NCBI GenBank assembly: GCA_007922195.1
Contig: ML681991.1
Coordinates: 45,270,955 to 45,334,954 of the forward strand
DNA: 64,000 bases
Direction: 5' to 3'
Origin: Podocnemis expansa
Taxonomy: Eukaryota > Chordata > Testudines > Podocnemididae
Shown here: positions 20,601 through 33,363 of the stretch, in pieces
Numbering within the stretch: the stretch's first letter is position 1
How the letters are laid out: each line of letters begins with the position of its first letter
Translations under genes and position numbers: made by a program
The notes under the pieces: model-generated
The model's database searches: none
What the model saw: the letters and a program-made list of their open reading frames with translations, nothing else
What the model was told of the DNA's origin: nothing

Positions 20601-23600
20601 CAGTGCCCTGTTGGCCTGAATGCACTATGAGTGTCTCCAGGTGACACACACCCCTTGGCATTCACTGCCTCACTTTCTCCATCTGCACAGTGGAAGTAAT
20701 GGGCTCATTCCCCTGCTCTTTAAAGGCATGTGAGTGGGCCTCCTTTGAAAGGTAGGCTCTCTCAATGCTATTACTTTCACTGCCAACCCCAGGGGCAGCG
20801 GGAGAGTCATGTACTCCCTGGGGTACAGAGACTGCTGGCCAGGATTTGCTTCCTAGGACCAGGCAAAAGTCACTGGTAAAATACCTGAAGCCAGGGGCAT
20901 TCTCAGTCAGTAAGCCAACCCCATGAGCATATCATGGTTATAGGCCAGCTGAATAACCCTGTGGAGGTGGGGCATGCAGAAGAGTCAGGCTGTACAGAAA
21001 ACTGGGCTTGCCTTGTGCCAGAGCTGTGGCTGGCATCACCACAGTGGGCTTTGGCTGCACTGGTGAAGCCTTGCTGGGGTGGGGGGGGAGGTGCTGGTTT
21101 TCTCAGGGTGTATAGTGCCTGGGGCTATTCCATGAGAGGGCAGCCCGTGCTGCCCCAGGACAGCATGGCGGCACTCACACAGACAGGGTCTCCCTGGAGC
21201 TTTGCCTGTGACTAGGCACCAGTCCTCAGATGTCAGACTGGCTAGCTGGAGAGCACTGCTAAATGGGTGCTGACTAGCCAGCCCAATGCAAAGATGTTTG
21301 CAGCACTGGTGACTCAGCAAGCAAGGGCCCTTTGTGGTGTTGTCTCAGACCAGCTGTCACCACCAGTTGGAGCTGGAGCCAGCACAGTCACTGGGCAGCT
21401 TCACTCTGTGTTCTCAGGAGCACAGACTGGCCCAGAATCCACATGCCAGTGGAGCAATGCTGGCCCAGAGATGGGTAGGTCCCTGGGCTGGCTAGATGCC
21501 AGCTCAGCTATATAAAACCACGGAGGTCAGTCTGCTGATTATGTGGGGCCCCTGCCTGGCATACACCAACTGGTGCCTGTTGGGGTTCCCCTCCCTACAC
21601 TGGACCTTTGGCAAGTTGTAGACAGGCCAAGGCAGCAGAAACAAAATTGTGGCATTGACTCTCACCAGGCATCCAACACACATTTGGTGCTTAGGCCCTA
21701 GTCAGCCATGGCAGCCGCTGGCATGCTTCAGGGACAGCGAGAAGGGCCCTGTGCAGGCTGGATCTGAGGGGGCAGCAATGACCCCCTCAGAGGGACGTAG
21801 CAGAGACTTGAATCTCAGGTAGCACAGGGGTAATGCAAGCTCCCTCCAACAAACCTTTGCCAGCTCTTGTGTTAGGAGGGGATGGTTTTTGGTATGGATT
21901 TTTCCATGTGGCCACTGGATGTCACCAGAACAAGAGCAGGGCAATCAGTCATTTTGCTAATTGCAGGGTAGCTCGTTCCCCCCAGTCAGTATCTCTGGCC
22001 TAGTTTGGGGGGGGGGGGGGAAGACTAGGCACAGACTGCCCCAGAGTGTGGATGTGCCCAAAGGGGAGCCAGGGGCTGTTTGGGCCCTTCAACAGGACCT
22101 GTCTGGAGCTATTCAGATTCAGTACTCTGGCCCCCCCAGTCTGCCCAATTCCAGATCTCACCACCCTGGGCCCCACAGTCACTCAGTGGTTCTCAACCAC
22201 AGCAGGGTGAGAGTCCAGTGCCATCTGTCCCTCCAGCACCTGCCTTGCCATTGAGGCTAAAAGGAATTGCTCCACTGTTGGCCCTAAGTGTGAGAAAGGC
22301 TTGTCTGCTTTTGCGGTGGGGCAGGGCCCATCTGGACTAGTCATGGGCAGCACAGCTCCATGCCCTGGCCAATGCAGGCACTGCTGGTCTGCTAAGGTTG
22401 TGCTAGATGCACTCTTTTTCCCCAGGCCCTGGGCTGCACATCTCTGCCAGGATCTCTGTGTCCCTAGCACCATCAGGCACATTCATGGGGTGACAGTCCA
22501 AGGCCCTCACTGTAAGTAGAAATCTTGGCACTAGTTGGTTACCCAGAACCTAAACGCAGCTCCTGGAGCCTAGGATCACTGCCCTGTCCCGTGCTAGCCT
22601 GTCATGTCCTTCGCTGGCCTGTGTCATCCACCTTCTGGCTGCTGGACCCTGTCCTAAGGCCTGCCACTAACGACAAGGGCTTTGGTCTAGCTATTTCCCC
22701 AGCACCATGTACGTTACCTGACAGTGTATAACAGTGCTGATACCCAGTAGGGCTGCCGGCTTGCAGTGGAGACTTGAACAGCCTGTACTACTGCAGCTGC
22801 CAATCCACACAGCATCCTGTGATGCCCCTCTCCCCCAAGGATCCCCATGCACTTGCCATTGGCCCCCTCAGGGCCCTTGGATCAGGCTTCCCCCCCGACT
22901 GGCCAGCCCACTGCCTTGGTTACAGTGAGCAGGGTACTAAATAAATCTGTGCGCGCTAGGGGGGGCCTCAGACCAAGAACTTGGGGAACACATCAGGGCT
23001 GGCTGTTCTCTGTCACCAGCCCTAAGGCTGCCCCCCCCCCAGCTGGATCTATTCATCATGTTAGCCTCAAACACAGGGAAGGGGGCTGTCACCCCAGCTT
23101 GGGCTGCCCACAGGGAAGGAGGAACAAATATGTACTAGCCAACCTAGGGACTCCACGGTAAGATGATACCTGGAGGCCAGGAGCCCCCCAAGGGGAGGGG
23201 CTCTGTGCCCCCCACCACACCCAGTGATAGAGGGAAGCAACCCAGTGTGTGGCACTCTTCCAGGGTGGGATTTGGGCAGAATGCAGGGTGGGTGGGAACG
23301 GGACATACTATGCTCCTGACTGGATGAGACAAGACCTATACCAGGCAGCCCTGGGTGACAGGGCTCCATGGGGGTCACTGTGGTAGAAGGAACATTATGG
23401 GACTTTCCCCATCAGTCACTTCAAGACTCAGCTGCCTAACAGGCCCATGTTGGGGTTTCTGTCTTATTCTCCTCTTGGCTGCACCAACTCTGGTCCACAA
23501 GATGCAGCATCCACAGAGACCTGCTGCTTTATCCAGTCAGGACTTCTAGTCACCCTCTGGCTAGTCACAGACAGGAGCCATAAGGAAAGGCAGCTTCCTC
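20601..23600. other. Intergenic between the zinc-finger gene and NDRG2, nothing recognised
   Basis: Contains homopolymer G or C runs (for example near 22007 and 23032) but no exon, RNA gene or named repeat that I can support. Confidence 0.4.
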
Positions 23601-23607
23601 TATAGAT

Positions 23608-23613
23608 TTTATT
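23608..23613 (-). promoter_or_regulatory. NDRG2: Candidate distal poly(A) signal of NDRG2
   Basis: TTTATT reads AATAAA on the minus strand, about 1.7 kb beyond the NDRG2 stop codon. Using it would give a long 3' UTR containing the degenerate repeat at 23640-24350. Confidence 0.35.
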
Positions 23614-23639
23614 GTTAAGGCTGGGATTGGCTGTCAGTC

Positions 23640-24350
23640 ACTCTGGTACAGCCCCAGCCCCGTGGATATACAACTGCTACAGCCAGCCAGAGCCCAATAT
23701 ATCAGCAGTACAGTCAGAGATAAGAGCAATACAGCTGCAGCCTGGCAGAGCCAGAGCCCAGTGCACACAGTTGTTCCAGTTGGAGTCTGGTCCATCACCA
23801 ATACAGGCAGAGCCAGAGACCAGTACAAGGGCAGAAGAGTCAGACCATGTTACACTCATAACTGGTTCAAGATGGAACCCAGTTCCAACAGGACCTGTCA
23901 CGCAGCCAGCACAGGTAGAGTCCATTACACTCAGTCCGTCACAGTCAGAGCCCATCTTACAGTGCTCAGTACACACAAGGAGCAGTACAGACAGTTTTTA
24001 CAGCTGTTAACTCTGCAACATCACAAGTCTATTATTATACTTAATGCCCTCTACATACAGTGTCCATTAGAAATCCAGTACAGCCAGAGCTGGTTACACA
24101 CAAAGATACTACAGACAGAATCCCATAAATACAGTCCCTTCCAAGGACCGGCAGTCAGAGCCTGGTACAATCAAGGGAAACCTACCACAAGCTAAAACTG
24201 TTACAGGCAGCTGCTGGTAAAACTGGGACTTTCTACAGCTGGAACTCAACAGTCAGAACCAACTGCAGTTAGGGCCTGCAACAGTTGGAGCCTATTGCAG
24301 TTGGAGATCACTACAGATTGGTACAGTCAGAACCTGGCATTGTCAGAAGC
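23640..24350. repeat. Highly degenerate short-unit tandem repeat
   Basis: Phrases like CAGTACAGTCAGAGCC and CAGTTGGAGCC recur every 20-30 bp with heavy divergence over about 700 bp. No exact period can be set by eye. Confidence 0.55.
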
Positions 24351-25331
24351 TAGTTGAATAGCACAATCCTGCAGGCCCCATTCTCGAACCCTCTCTCGAG
24401 CCCCCAAGAATCCCAGTCCCCAACTGAGGGCTTGATTCTCTGCCTTGGCCACTCTCCAGCCAGCCAGCTCCCGAAAACATGCCACACGCTACTAAACATC
24501 TACGCAGGGTTAGTGCTCAGTGCCCCGCCCCTCACACCTGTGCCCAATGGCACAGACACCCCAAATACAAATAGGGGCCAGAAGAGACAACATCGGTGGG
24601 GGAGGAACCAGCAAGGGAGCCAGGTACAGGCCCCCCCCCCAACCTCCCTGTATTGGCTAAGAACTGAAGGTGGGGGATGGGGTATGTCTTTGCAATGCAC
24701 CCTGGGAAAGGATAGAGAAGTGGGGATGGTGGTCAAAGGCAGGGGGCATTAAGGATGGTCAGAGATGTGAGAGTGGGGGAAATGTCTCATAGAACGGGGA
24801 TGTCCAGGACAGATGGATCTATGGTGTGGGGTGTCTCTTGGATGGCTGGACGGCAGGGCTGTCTCTGGACAGATAGTTGGGGGAGGGATCATAGGAGGAC
24901 TGTTCATGACAGATGGACACCAAGGGGGCAGGAAAAAGGATGGCCCTGGGACAGACAGACAGGCAGAAGTTAAGGTTATGACTGTCAAAGGAAGGAATGG
25001 AAGGGCTTGGTTGCAGAATTTCTTTCCCATCCCAGCAAAGATCCAGGGTTTGGGTGGGAGCACAACCATGATGGGGAAGGAGCTGGTTGGAGAAGAGGTG
25101 GGGATAAAAGGGGAGGAACCAAGAGGAATGGGCGGGGCGCAGGAGTGTGGATTATTTTGGTTTTAAAGGGTTAACGCTGCTTTTGCTGTCGTTTCTGGGA
25201 TTGGGGCCTCCCCGGTTTAGTACCGTTAGGGGGTGAGCATCGCATGGCCCCTGGGGCCGAAGTGCATTGTGGGATAGCAGGAAGTCCCAGTCAGAGGCGG
25301 GAGGCATCTCCATCCCCTCCACCTCCTCCGC

Positions 25332-28300
25332 TCAGCAGGAGACCTCCATGGTGTGGGCTCCGCCCCCTGGGGCTGGTGCTGGCTGCTGCTGGGAGCCCCC
25401 CGACTCGCTGCTCTGGGACAGGGTGCGGGAGCGGTTCCCGTCCCCTGAGGCTGCGCTGGACAGCGAGGCAGTGCGGGACCGCGACAGCCTGGTCATGCAG
25501 GAGGAGGCCACTGCAGGGAGACAGAGGGTTGGAGTCAGGCTGGCTCCACCTCTGCACGCTGTCCCACATGCTGACAGGCCCCACCCGCCTTGCCACTCCC
25601 TCCGCACCCACAGCAGGCCCCACCCTCCAGCAACAGACCCCTATTTCTATGGCCGTGCCCCACACCAGGCTGTGGAGGTGGGGGTGGGGCACGGTCAAGC
25701 CATGCAGGGGGTCAGGGAGCAGTGACGGTTCCCCCCACAAACCCCATCATGCCCCCTGTGACTGGACAGAGGGGACGGGGGTGTCAGAGTGGGGCAAGGC
25801 AGAGCAGGACACTGGGGTGTGGGGAGCAGAGAGGCAGTGTGGGGAGTGGTGTGTGGGGGACAGCATAGAAGGTACCTGACCCCATACTCAGTTTCCTGTC
25901 CAGGATGTGGGGGACTGAGAGAGAGAGACAAACACTTCAGGGACTGCCTAGCAGGGCCATCCCTAGGGGGTGGTGAGAGGGGCGATCACCCCGGGCCCCA
26001 TGGTTCTGTGGGCCCCACGCTGTCCTGCCATGAGCAAGGCAGTGTGGGGCCTGAACCGCTGCTCCCCCGCATGGCCACGCTATCCCTTGCCCCCTCTCTG
26101 CTGCTTTCGGCATAGAGCCAAAGTCAGTGGCGCGGGGGGCGGAGCGCAGACCTGGACTCTGCTCCGGGCTGGCTCTTCCCTGCCCCCAGGACAAGGAACA
26201 GCCAGCCCATGGGTGGAGTGGGTCAGCCCAGAGGCTAGGCTTCTCTCTCTGGCCCCTTGCCTTGGCTGGCTGTTTGGCCTTGGGGTGGGCAGGGCTGGCC
26301 CAGAGGCCCGAGCCCAGGCCCCAGACTGGCCTGCTCCATCTACAGGGTCTGGGAGGCACAGCAGTGCGGGATGTGCCTGCACACCCCCCCCAAGCGCTGG
26401 GATGGAGTGGGGCCCTGCATAGGCCGATTGGCCAGGGGCTTCGCACCCCCTGGGGATGGCCTCGTTGCCCAGGGACCCAGGGCTGGGGCTGAGCCAAGGG
26501 GGGGCTGGGCCAACTGGGGGAGAGGCTGCTGCTCCTGCCGCGGGCAGGGCTGTGGGATTGGGACACATCCCCCCGCCTGCCCCATGATGCCTACTTACTG
26601 TATCCCATGCCCTGGACGAAATACTTGAAAGCCTCAGTCAGCTTCCCAGGCTGAGGGGGGACATGCAACACATCAGATCCTGTACCCCACAGCCACACTG
26701 CCCCCACACCTTCAACCCTGCCCCTATAGAACATGGCCATGCTCCTCACTTCACAATCCCCACCTTGGCTATACCCAACCCTCAGTCCATCCCCTATATA
26801 ACCCAAATGTGCCACACAACCTTCCTTCTGCCCTATGTATCCTGGCTACACCCCCGAACTCAGCCCACATTGTATCCCTGCTGTACCTCCCCCATCATAC
26901 GGCTCTGGTCACCCAACTTCTGTCCCTAGAGATGCTGCCCCCCCCCAGTGCCCTAGTTCCCCACCTTCTGTCCCCAGAGATGCTGCCCTCATGCTGCCCT
27001 GAGCCCCCCCCCCCAGTCACTGGACAGGCAGCTCTTACCTGCGTCAGCTGGGGCTGTCCTCCTGAATCTGCCATCTGGAACACAAGACCCAACACTGAGT
27101 AGAGGGGCCCAGGGCTGGAACAGTAGGGGGGCTGTGGGTCAGGAGTCGGAGGCACTAACAGAGCTGTGTGGTTGGCGGGGATGTTTTGGACTGGGGTAGC
27201 AGGGGGCTACAAGTCAGAAGTGAGGGGTACCAGTAGTTTGGGTCTGGGCTAGAAGGGATCTGTGGGTCAGGAGTTCAGGGCACTGGCAGAATTGGGAGGG
27301 GCTAGGGGTTGAGGTAGCAGGGGTTATGTGCTGGAGTCTGGGGCAGGGCAGGGGGCACATACCTTGAGGAAGGAAGTCTGAGTGGGATCCAGTTTGGAAT
27401 TACACTCCACCTGGCCATAGGAGGGGGACAGAGAAGGCTGTGAGTAAGCAGCAAAGCAGAGACCTCCAGATCTTGAAATACCCTCTGCCCTAATGACATC
27501 CCAAAGGCCCAGACTTCTCTGGGCCCAACGGGTTGTGCAGGAAGCCAGACTTGGGCCTGGGCCAGGCACCACAGGGCGAATGACAACTACGTGTCAGGAG
27601 TGCGCCTGGAGCCAGGTGTCACAGGTGACAGATGATGGGGTCCCTTAGAAACCACCTGGGGCTCCCACCTGCTGAGGAGCTGAGGACCCAGGGTAACCAA
27701 CCCCCCTGGCCTGCTGGGCCTCTGCAGCAGAACAGTGGGTCAACTGGTGCATCCGGAAGGTCCCAAGGTCCCCAGCCTTGTGGGACAGCCTCAGAGCTTG
27801 GGCACCCGGCAACCACTGAGGGAAAGGGCCGTACTCAGGCGGCCACCTGGCGCTGGTCCCTGTGGGAACTGGGTCAGGTGCAGCTGAGAGTGGTGCCAAA
27901 TGCTGGGATTCCCCTGCCAGCGGGAAGAGCAACAGGTGGAGGGAGACCTCCCAGCAACACATAGCATCTGCCTGTTCTGGACAAGATGCCTGTGTGCATG
28001 TGCATGCTTGTCTATCCATCTGTCCCTGCTGTCGGTAATGAGCTCCACTGTCCATCCATGCGTGTGTGTGTGAGCCCCACTCTGTGTCCACCATGTTGTC
28101 CAGTGGGGCTATCTAATTGTTGGCAGCTATGCGGTGCGGTGCACACAGTGTGTGTTGAGTAGTGGGGTGTTCAGTGTGTGTTGTGGAGTTGTGTGGTCTG
28201 GGATTTGTTTTGTTACTCACCACGGCATCTTCGTGGGGGGCCTGATCGCCTACCACCAGCATCACGGGGCACCTGGGGGGATAGGGAGGCAGAGGGATGG

Positions 28301-31300
28301 AAACAGAGACGGTCAGAAGCGCCCCTACCCCTGCCAAGCCTGGGCTAAGGGTGGGGGAAAGGAGCAAGGGGTTGAGGCTCACCACGGGAGTCCCTATCCT
28401 ACATGCTAGCTGGGTGACCCTCCCCTATTTATGGAGGGTTCTGTGACTAGGACATACCCCTAATCTGGAGTGCTGAGGGATTCTTGGTGATTTGGAGCCC
28501 CGGGTCATTTTGAGGGCTTTTATGGAGGCCAGAAGGGTATCCCTGGAAGGTGAGGGACTATGGTGTGTTTGTGGGAGCAGTGGTGAGAATTTATGAGGGG
28601 CCACGAGCAGGGGTGTCCCTGGGGGGGGGGCAGGGGCCATGGGGTGTTTGCAGGGTTCCTAGTGTCACTTACTTCAGAGTGATGTCTCCTCCACGTTCGA
28701 AGTTCAGGTCCCGGCGACTGGTGGAGGAGGAAATGGGGAGCTCAGAACCATCCTGTGCTCCTCATCGCTTGCATCCCCATCCAGCCCCCCACATCCGACC
28801 CAAGATCCCCAGGCCAGGCCCTGTAGCATATTCCCTTGCCCTGGGTTTTTGGACCAATCCGGAGCCCCAGGTCTCCTCTCTCCCACGAACCTTTACAGAC
28901 TCTCCAGCCGTTGTCATCACTGGCCCCACAGCAGAGCCCCTGTTGCTGCTGCCCAGCCCCTCCCCTGTGTCCAACCCACCCCCAAACACCAGTCTCCAGC
29001 CCCTTCATGGCTGAGTCCTTGCTGCCCACTTAATCTCCCGAAGTCCAACCCCGACGTCCAGCTAGCCCTATCCCGTACAGCCATCGCCCCCCTCCACTCA
29101 CGCCCCTCACCTGTTGTAGCTGGTCCAGTAAAGCTGGATGTTGCTGAGGTTTGGGGCTCCAACCAGCCTCTCTCTGTACTGTTGGACCAGTTCCGTGCAT
29201 CCTGACAGCTCCTCCTGGAGGGGTGTGTGTGTTTTACTAGCCAGATACAGCCTCCACTGCCCCAACCCTCCCCTGTTCTTCCCTCTTCCCCCCAGCTCTA
29301 TGCAGCTCCTCCTCTGGTCAGGGAGTTACTAGCCATATATGACCTTGTCCCTCCCACATCACATCTTACCTGTTTCCCCATCCTCCCCTCCCCTCACCCC
29401 TGGGTCTAGCCCTTGGACACTCAGGAGCAGGGGCCCTCACCTGGCTGAAGAGATGGGCCAAGATCATCTCGGGGATGGATGAGGTCAGGCCACTCAGCTG
29501 GGAAAGGAAGGCAGACAGGGTGAGATAGGGGGAGGCAACACTGGATGGGCTTGAGATGATGCAACGCTAGGATGGGGGAATCCAGCAGCTGACTCCAAGC
29601 CAGAAGAATCACTCCCTCTGAATTATACTGGTTTCCACTGGTCTATGCTCACTTCCACTGGTCCCTCCAGCTGTCTAGTGCTGCATACTGTTACCTTTTG
29701 CCCCCCAACCCCTCAGTGCAAATGCCCCAGGGACAGTCAGAGGCAGGAGTCCCCAGGTCCTACCTTGTGAGCAGCCCAGTCCATCCAGCCCTTGGCATTC
29801 GGGTCGATGTTGATCAGAACCAAACCCTCCACATTGTCAGGGTGAGAGAGCTGGGAAGGGGTGAGAAAAGAGGGGTGAAACAGCTCCTAGTCATAACCCC
29901 TTAACCCCACTGCCCCCTGCCACCCAGGCTTTGGGATCCCCCACCCCTCACTTCTGCCAGTGCTCATCACTCCCAACCGACAGCCCCATGCCATCCTCGC
30001 CCTGATTCCCCCCACAGCTCTTCTCGGGGCCCACACTTCCGACCCGCAGCCCGGTGACACTCACACTGTAGCGAGCGAGGATGTAGGCGCCAGCTCCCAC
30101 CCCGATGCCGATGATGCTTGTGAAGCTGTGGTAGGGAACAAGAAGGGACACTGTGTGAGCCCAAGGCCAGGCTAACAGTGGCTGCAGGGCAGGAGTGAGG
30201 GACACCAGCAGAGCTGGGGAGCCAAGGTGGATGGGAGCCCAGGGCTGGGCTAGTCCCTAGTCCCATTGATGCCTAGTGCCTGCAGCCCAGAAAATTGGTG
30301 ACATGGGGCTGGGCTGTTCCCACCGCTCCCCACTGGCTCCTGACATGGGCTTGGGGCTGTAGGCTGGTGGGCTGACTGAGGCCTTGCGCACATTAGGAAG
30401 CTTTGTCAAAAAAAGTCAGCTTTTGTTGACAAATTGGTCCTGGTGGGCACAATGCACTCACCTCTTTGCTGACAAAATAAAACCACCTGAACAAGTGGCA
30501 AAGGGCTTTTGTTGGCAAAGCTAAGACAGCACTGTGTCAGTGTACAATTAGTCTAGGTCCAGCAAGAGAAACAAGGAGACTGGTGGCACTTCTAAAGACT
30601 AACAAATGTATTTATCGGATGAGCTTTCATGAGATAGAATCCCACTTTGTCAGACGCTTGAAGACACTTCAAGCATCTGATGAAGAAGGATTCTCTCCCA
30701 CAAAAGCTCACATGATAAATACATTTGTTAGTTGTTAGAAGTGCCACCAGATTCCTTGTTTGTTTTAGTGTAGACATTGTGTCTCTTTAGAGTGGTGGAG
30801 AGCTGTCATACCTGTCAAATTCACTACTTCAGCAGAACAGTGAAATTTGATATAAGATGGGGAGAGAGAACATACACTGGTCTGCAGCCACCAGTGACTT
30901 TCTGGGGTCCTGGGTGGCAGCTGCTCCAGGGTTTGCCTGGGTCCTGGCTGTTAGTGGAGCTACAGCCAGGTGCCTTTGGGGTCCCTGCAGGGGAGTCTGG
31001 TCTCTCAGCCACCCCACATTGCCACTTAGGTTGGTGGAAGTGGTCCTAGTGAAGACACAATCCACTGACCAAAGAATGGCAGTGTGGACATCAGCCACCA
31101 TTACTTCTAATGTAGACATAGCCTGAGAAATGAGGGAGGGGAGGTGCGAGGGTCTGTGCCAGTTCCTGGGACTGATACCAAGAGAGGATCTCTCCGGCCC
31201 ACAGCCAGGGGCCCAGATGGCCCTGGCAGTGCCAGGGGCTCCCACTGGATCCCAACCATCCATGGGACATGAGCCCAGGTCACCCCAATCCCTTGCCTTT

Positions 31301-33363
31301 TTCTTCCCTGCTTTGTCTCTCCCTTTCTATCTGCCAAGAGTCTCAGCCATTTGAGATGGCGGCATCACGGCTGCAAGACTGGGACTGGACAGGCAAAGCC
31401 TTGGATGGCCTGAGGTCTCAGTGTGGCTCACCAGTCTGCGGGCTGGGCTGATGTGGAAACACTTTGTGGTGTTTTCACCAGACCTATGGGGACCTAGAGT
31501 TCCTGGCATATGCAGTGCGACCCAGCAGAATGCCAAGGAACGAAGTTTGCTCACAGGACAGGCTACAGGCACATCAGGGGAGGAGGGTCGCCCGGCTGGA
31601 CAGGATATTAAAGGGGATGAAGTCCAACTGCACCTCAACGGACACCAAGTGCCCCAGCAGATAGATTTCCTGTCTCTCTGCAGGGAAGTGGTGCACAAAG
31701 CACTGCTGGGAAGGTTGGGGGGAGAGGGCAGACAGACAAACAGATGTTCCCTGGACATGGGGTTCTCTCCAGCAGGGCTGGGCCCTGGTAAACTTGGTTC
31801 AATGCTGAACAGTCCCAGGGACCCGTTCACACCTTTGGTTTTTTGGGACCTGGATTAACTGAACAGGCCAAAGATCGGGCCTGGATGGGCCCACTGCCTG
31901 AGCCAGTGCACCCCCCTGCCCCTGAGCCAGTCCCATGGGTATGGAAGAGGGGTCCTTATAGCATCCATCTGTTCCTGCCCCCTCTCTCCTCACTCACTTC
32001 AGGTACTGCAGGATACAGGGGATCATGTCAGCCAGCTGGTCCAGTGACGGGTACTGGTACCTGCGGGGAAAGGCTGCATCAGCTGGAGGGAGGGATGGGG
32101 CTCACCCTGCAGGAACATGGGGGGCAGGGGAGCAAACAATAAGGGATGAGGAGGGGGGTCTCACCCCACAGGGAACAGCGGGGCCCCCTCCTCCATGCCG
32201 GGGGCATCCACGTGAACCACCACGAAGTTCTTGACGATCTCCTGCATGTCCTCATAACGGAAGAGTGATTCGAAGCAGGACTGGTCTGGGGTGGGCAGCA
32301 GAGAGGCAGAGCATCAGGGGTGTGTATCCCAGTAGGTGGCATGAGGCGGGAGAGCTCCCAGGGGAACTTGCTGGGGGGGGAGTTAGGGAGGGGCGCTGAC
32401 TGTGGGAGGAGCTGGCAGGAGGGGCGTGCAGCTCTCAGGGGGTGCTGGTTGTGGGGAGTGGGGATAGCTGCTGACTGTCCGGGGAACTCCCAGCAGGGGC
32501 CCATTCCCCTCCCCGCTCAGTCCCTACTCACGGTTGAGCCCCACATCATGGTAGGTCAGGATAGCTGGGCGCTTGGGCTTGGGGGTGCCATGGACAGTGA
32601 AGGTGATGAGTCCATAGGGCGTCTCCACCGAGTGTTTCTGCCAAAGAAAGAGAAAGATGGAGGGCTGTAAGGAGTGCTGGAGAGGCCGCCCCATAGCCCA
32701 GGCAGATGGAGTTGATGCAGTAATGGGGAGTGAGCTCCCAGGTTTCCAATGATGCAAGCCAATAGCAGTTGCCCTGGGGGATGCCAGAGATATTGGTCCT
32801 GAAGAGCCCCTCCAGCCCGCCTGGTTCCATGGCCTCTACAGAGCTGGGGAGCTGCGAGTTCAAATCTCTGCTCCCCAGAGGGCTTTGGAAGCGAGGCTGG
32901 AGTGTCTCCTGATAAAGGGAATGGGAAGGATACCCCATTGGTAATGCCTGCTCCCCCCCAACACTCCCAGGACACTGGGGGCAGGGTTTAAGCCAGGAAG
33001 TCAGGACTCCTGGCTTCTCTCCCTGCCTCAGGGGATGGAGTCCAGTGCATCAGAACAATGGGGACTGGGACTGCTCAGCCTGTTACAGCCGAAAAGGTGA
33101 GGGGGCAGGACATTGGGGGGGGGCAGCAGAGCAGACCCAGGTGCCCACGAGGGAGGATGAAAGCAGGTGGGAAGAGGCGAGGCCAGAAGCATAGAGGAGT
33201 ATAGTTGTAGAGGGCTGGACAGAGGGGTTGGGGGACCAACGCAGTAGGAATGCCTTCTCCCCAGAATGCTCTTTTGTCCTCTGACCTTGCCCGGCACGGG
33301 CTGTGCGGGGGGCACCAACAGTGGTTTCTCCTCTGTGATCTGCACCTCGTGGAGTTCGGTCAT
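25332..33363 (-). CDS. NDRG2: NDRG2 (N-myc downstream-regulated gene 2), complete coding sequence
   Basis: Fourteen coding exons with consensus splice sites: 33363-33286, 32637-32532, 32285-32165, 32060-31998, 30125-30065, 29850-29764, 29497-29441, 29214-29111, 28717-28673, 28272-28221, 27410-27363, 27074-27039, 26650-26599 and 25510-25332. They total 1089 bases in a continuous frame: 362 residues plus TGA. The protein opens [16 protein letters not shown] and ends in a Ser/Arg-rich tail (RSRTASLSS) and HTMEVSC. It has the alpha/beta-hydrolase fold, but GVGAGA replaces the GxSxG nucleophile motif, as in the whole non-enzymatic NDRG family. NDRG2 is a cytoplasmic stress- and differentiation-linked protein phosphorylated in its tail. 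Exon 1 joins directly to KHSVETPYG, so the 14-residue insert of the long human isoform is not visible. The exon begins at an acceptor nine bases before the ATG, so an upstream untranslated exon must exist. Confidence 0.95.
25952..26150. repeat. Possible CAGGGCCATCCCTA-ended repeat in an NDRG2 intron
   Basis: The edge CAGGGCCATCCCTAGGG resembles the complement of the right end of 53330-53817 (CAGGGCCATCTCTAGGG). Inner stretches around CAGAGCC also look related. The far end is unclear. Confidence 0.35.
30566..30775. repeat. Hairpin repeat in an NDRG2 intron
   Basis: Two arms of roughly 90 bp are inverted around about 30665. They carry GACTAACAAATGTATTTATC and its complement. It belongs to the same family as 13006-13255. 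Confidence 0.8.
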
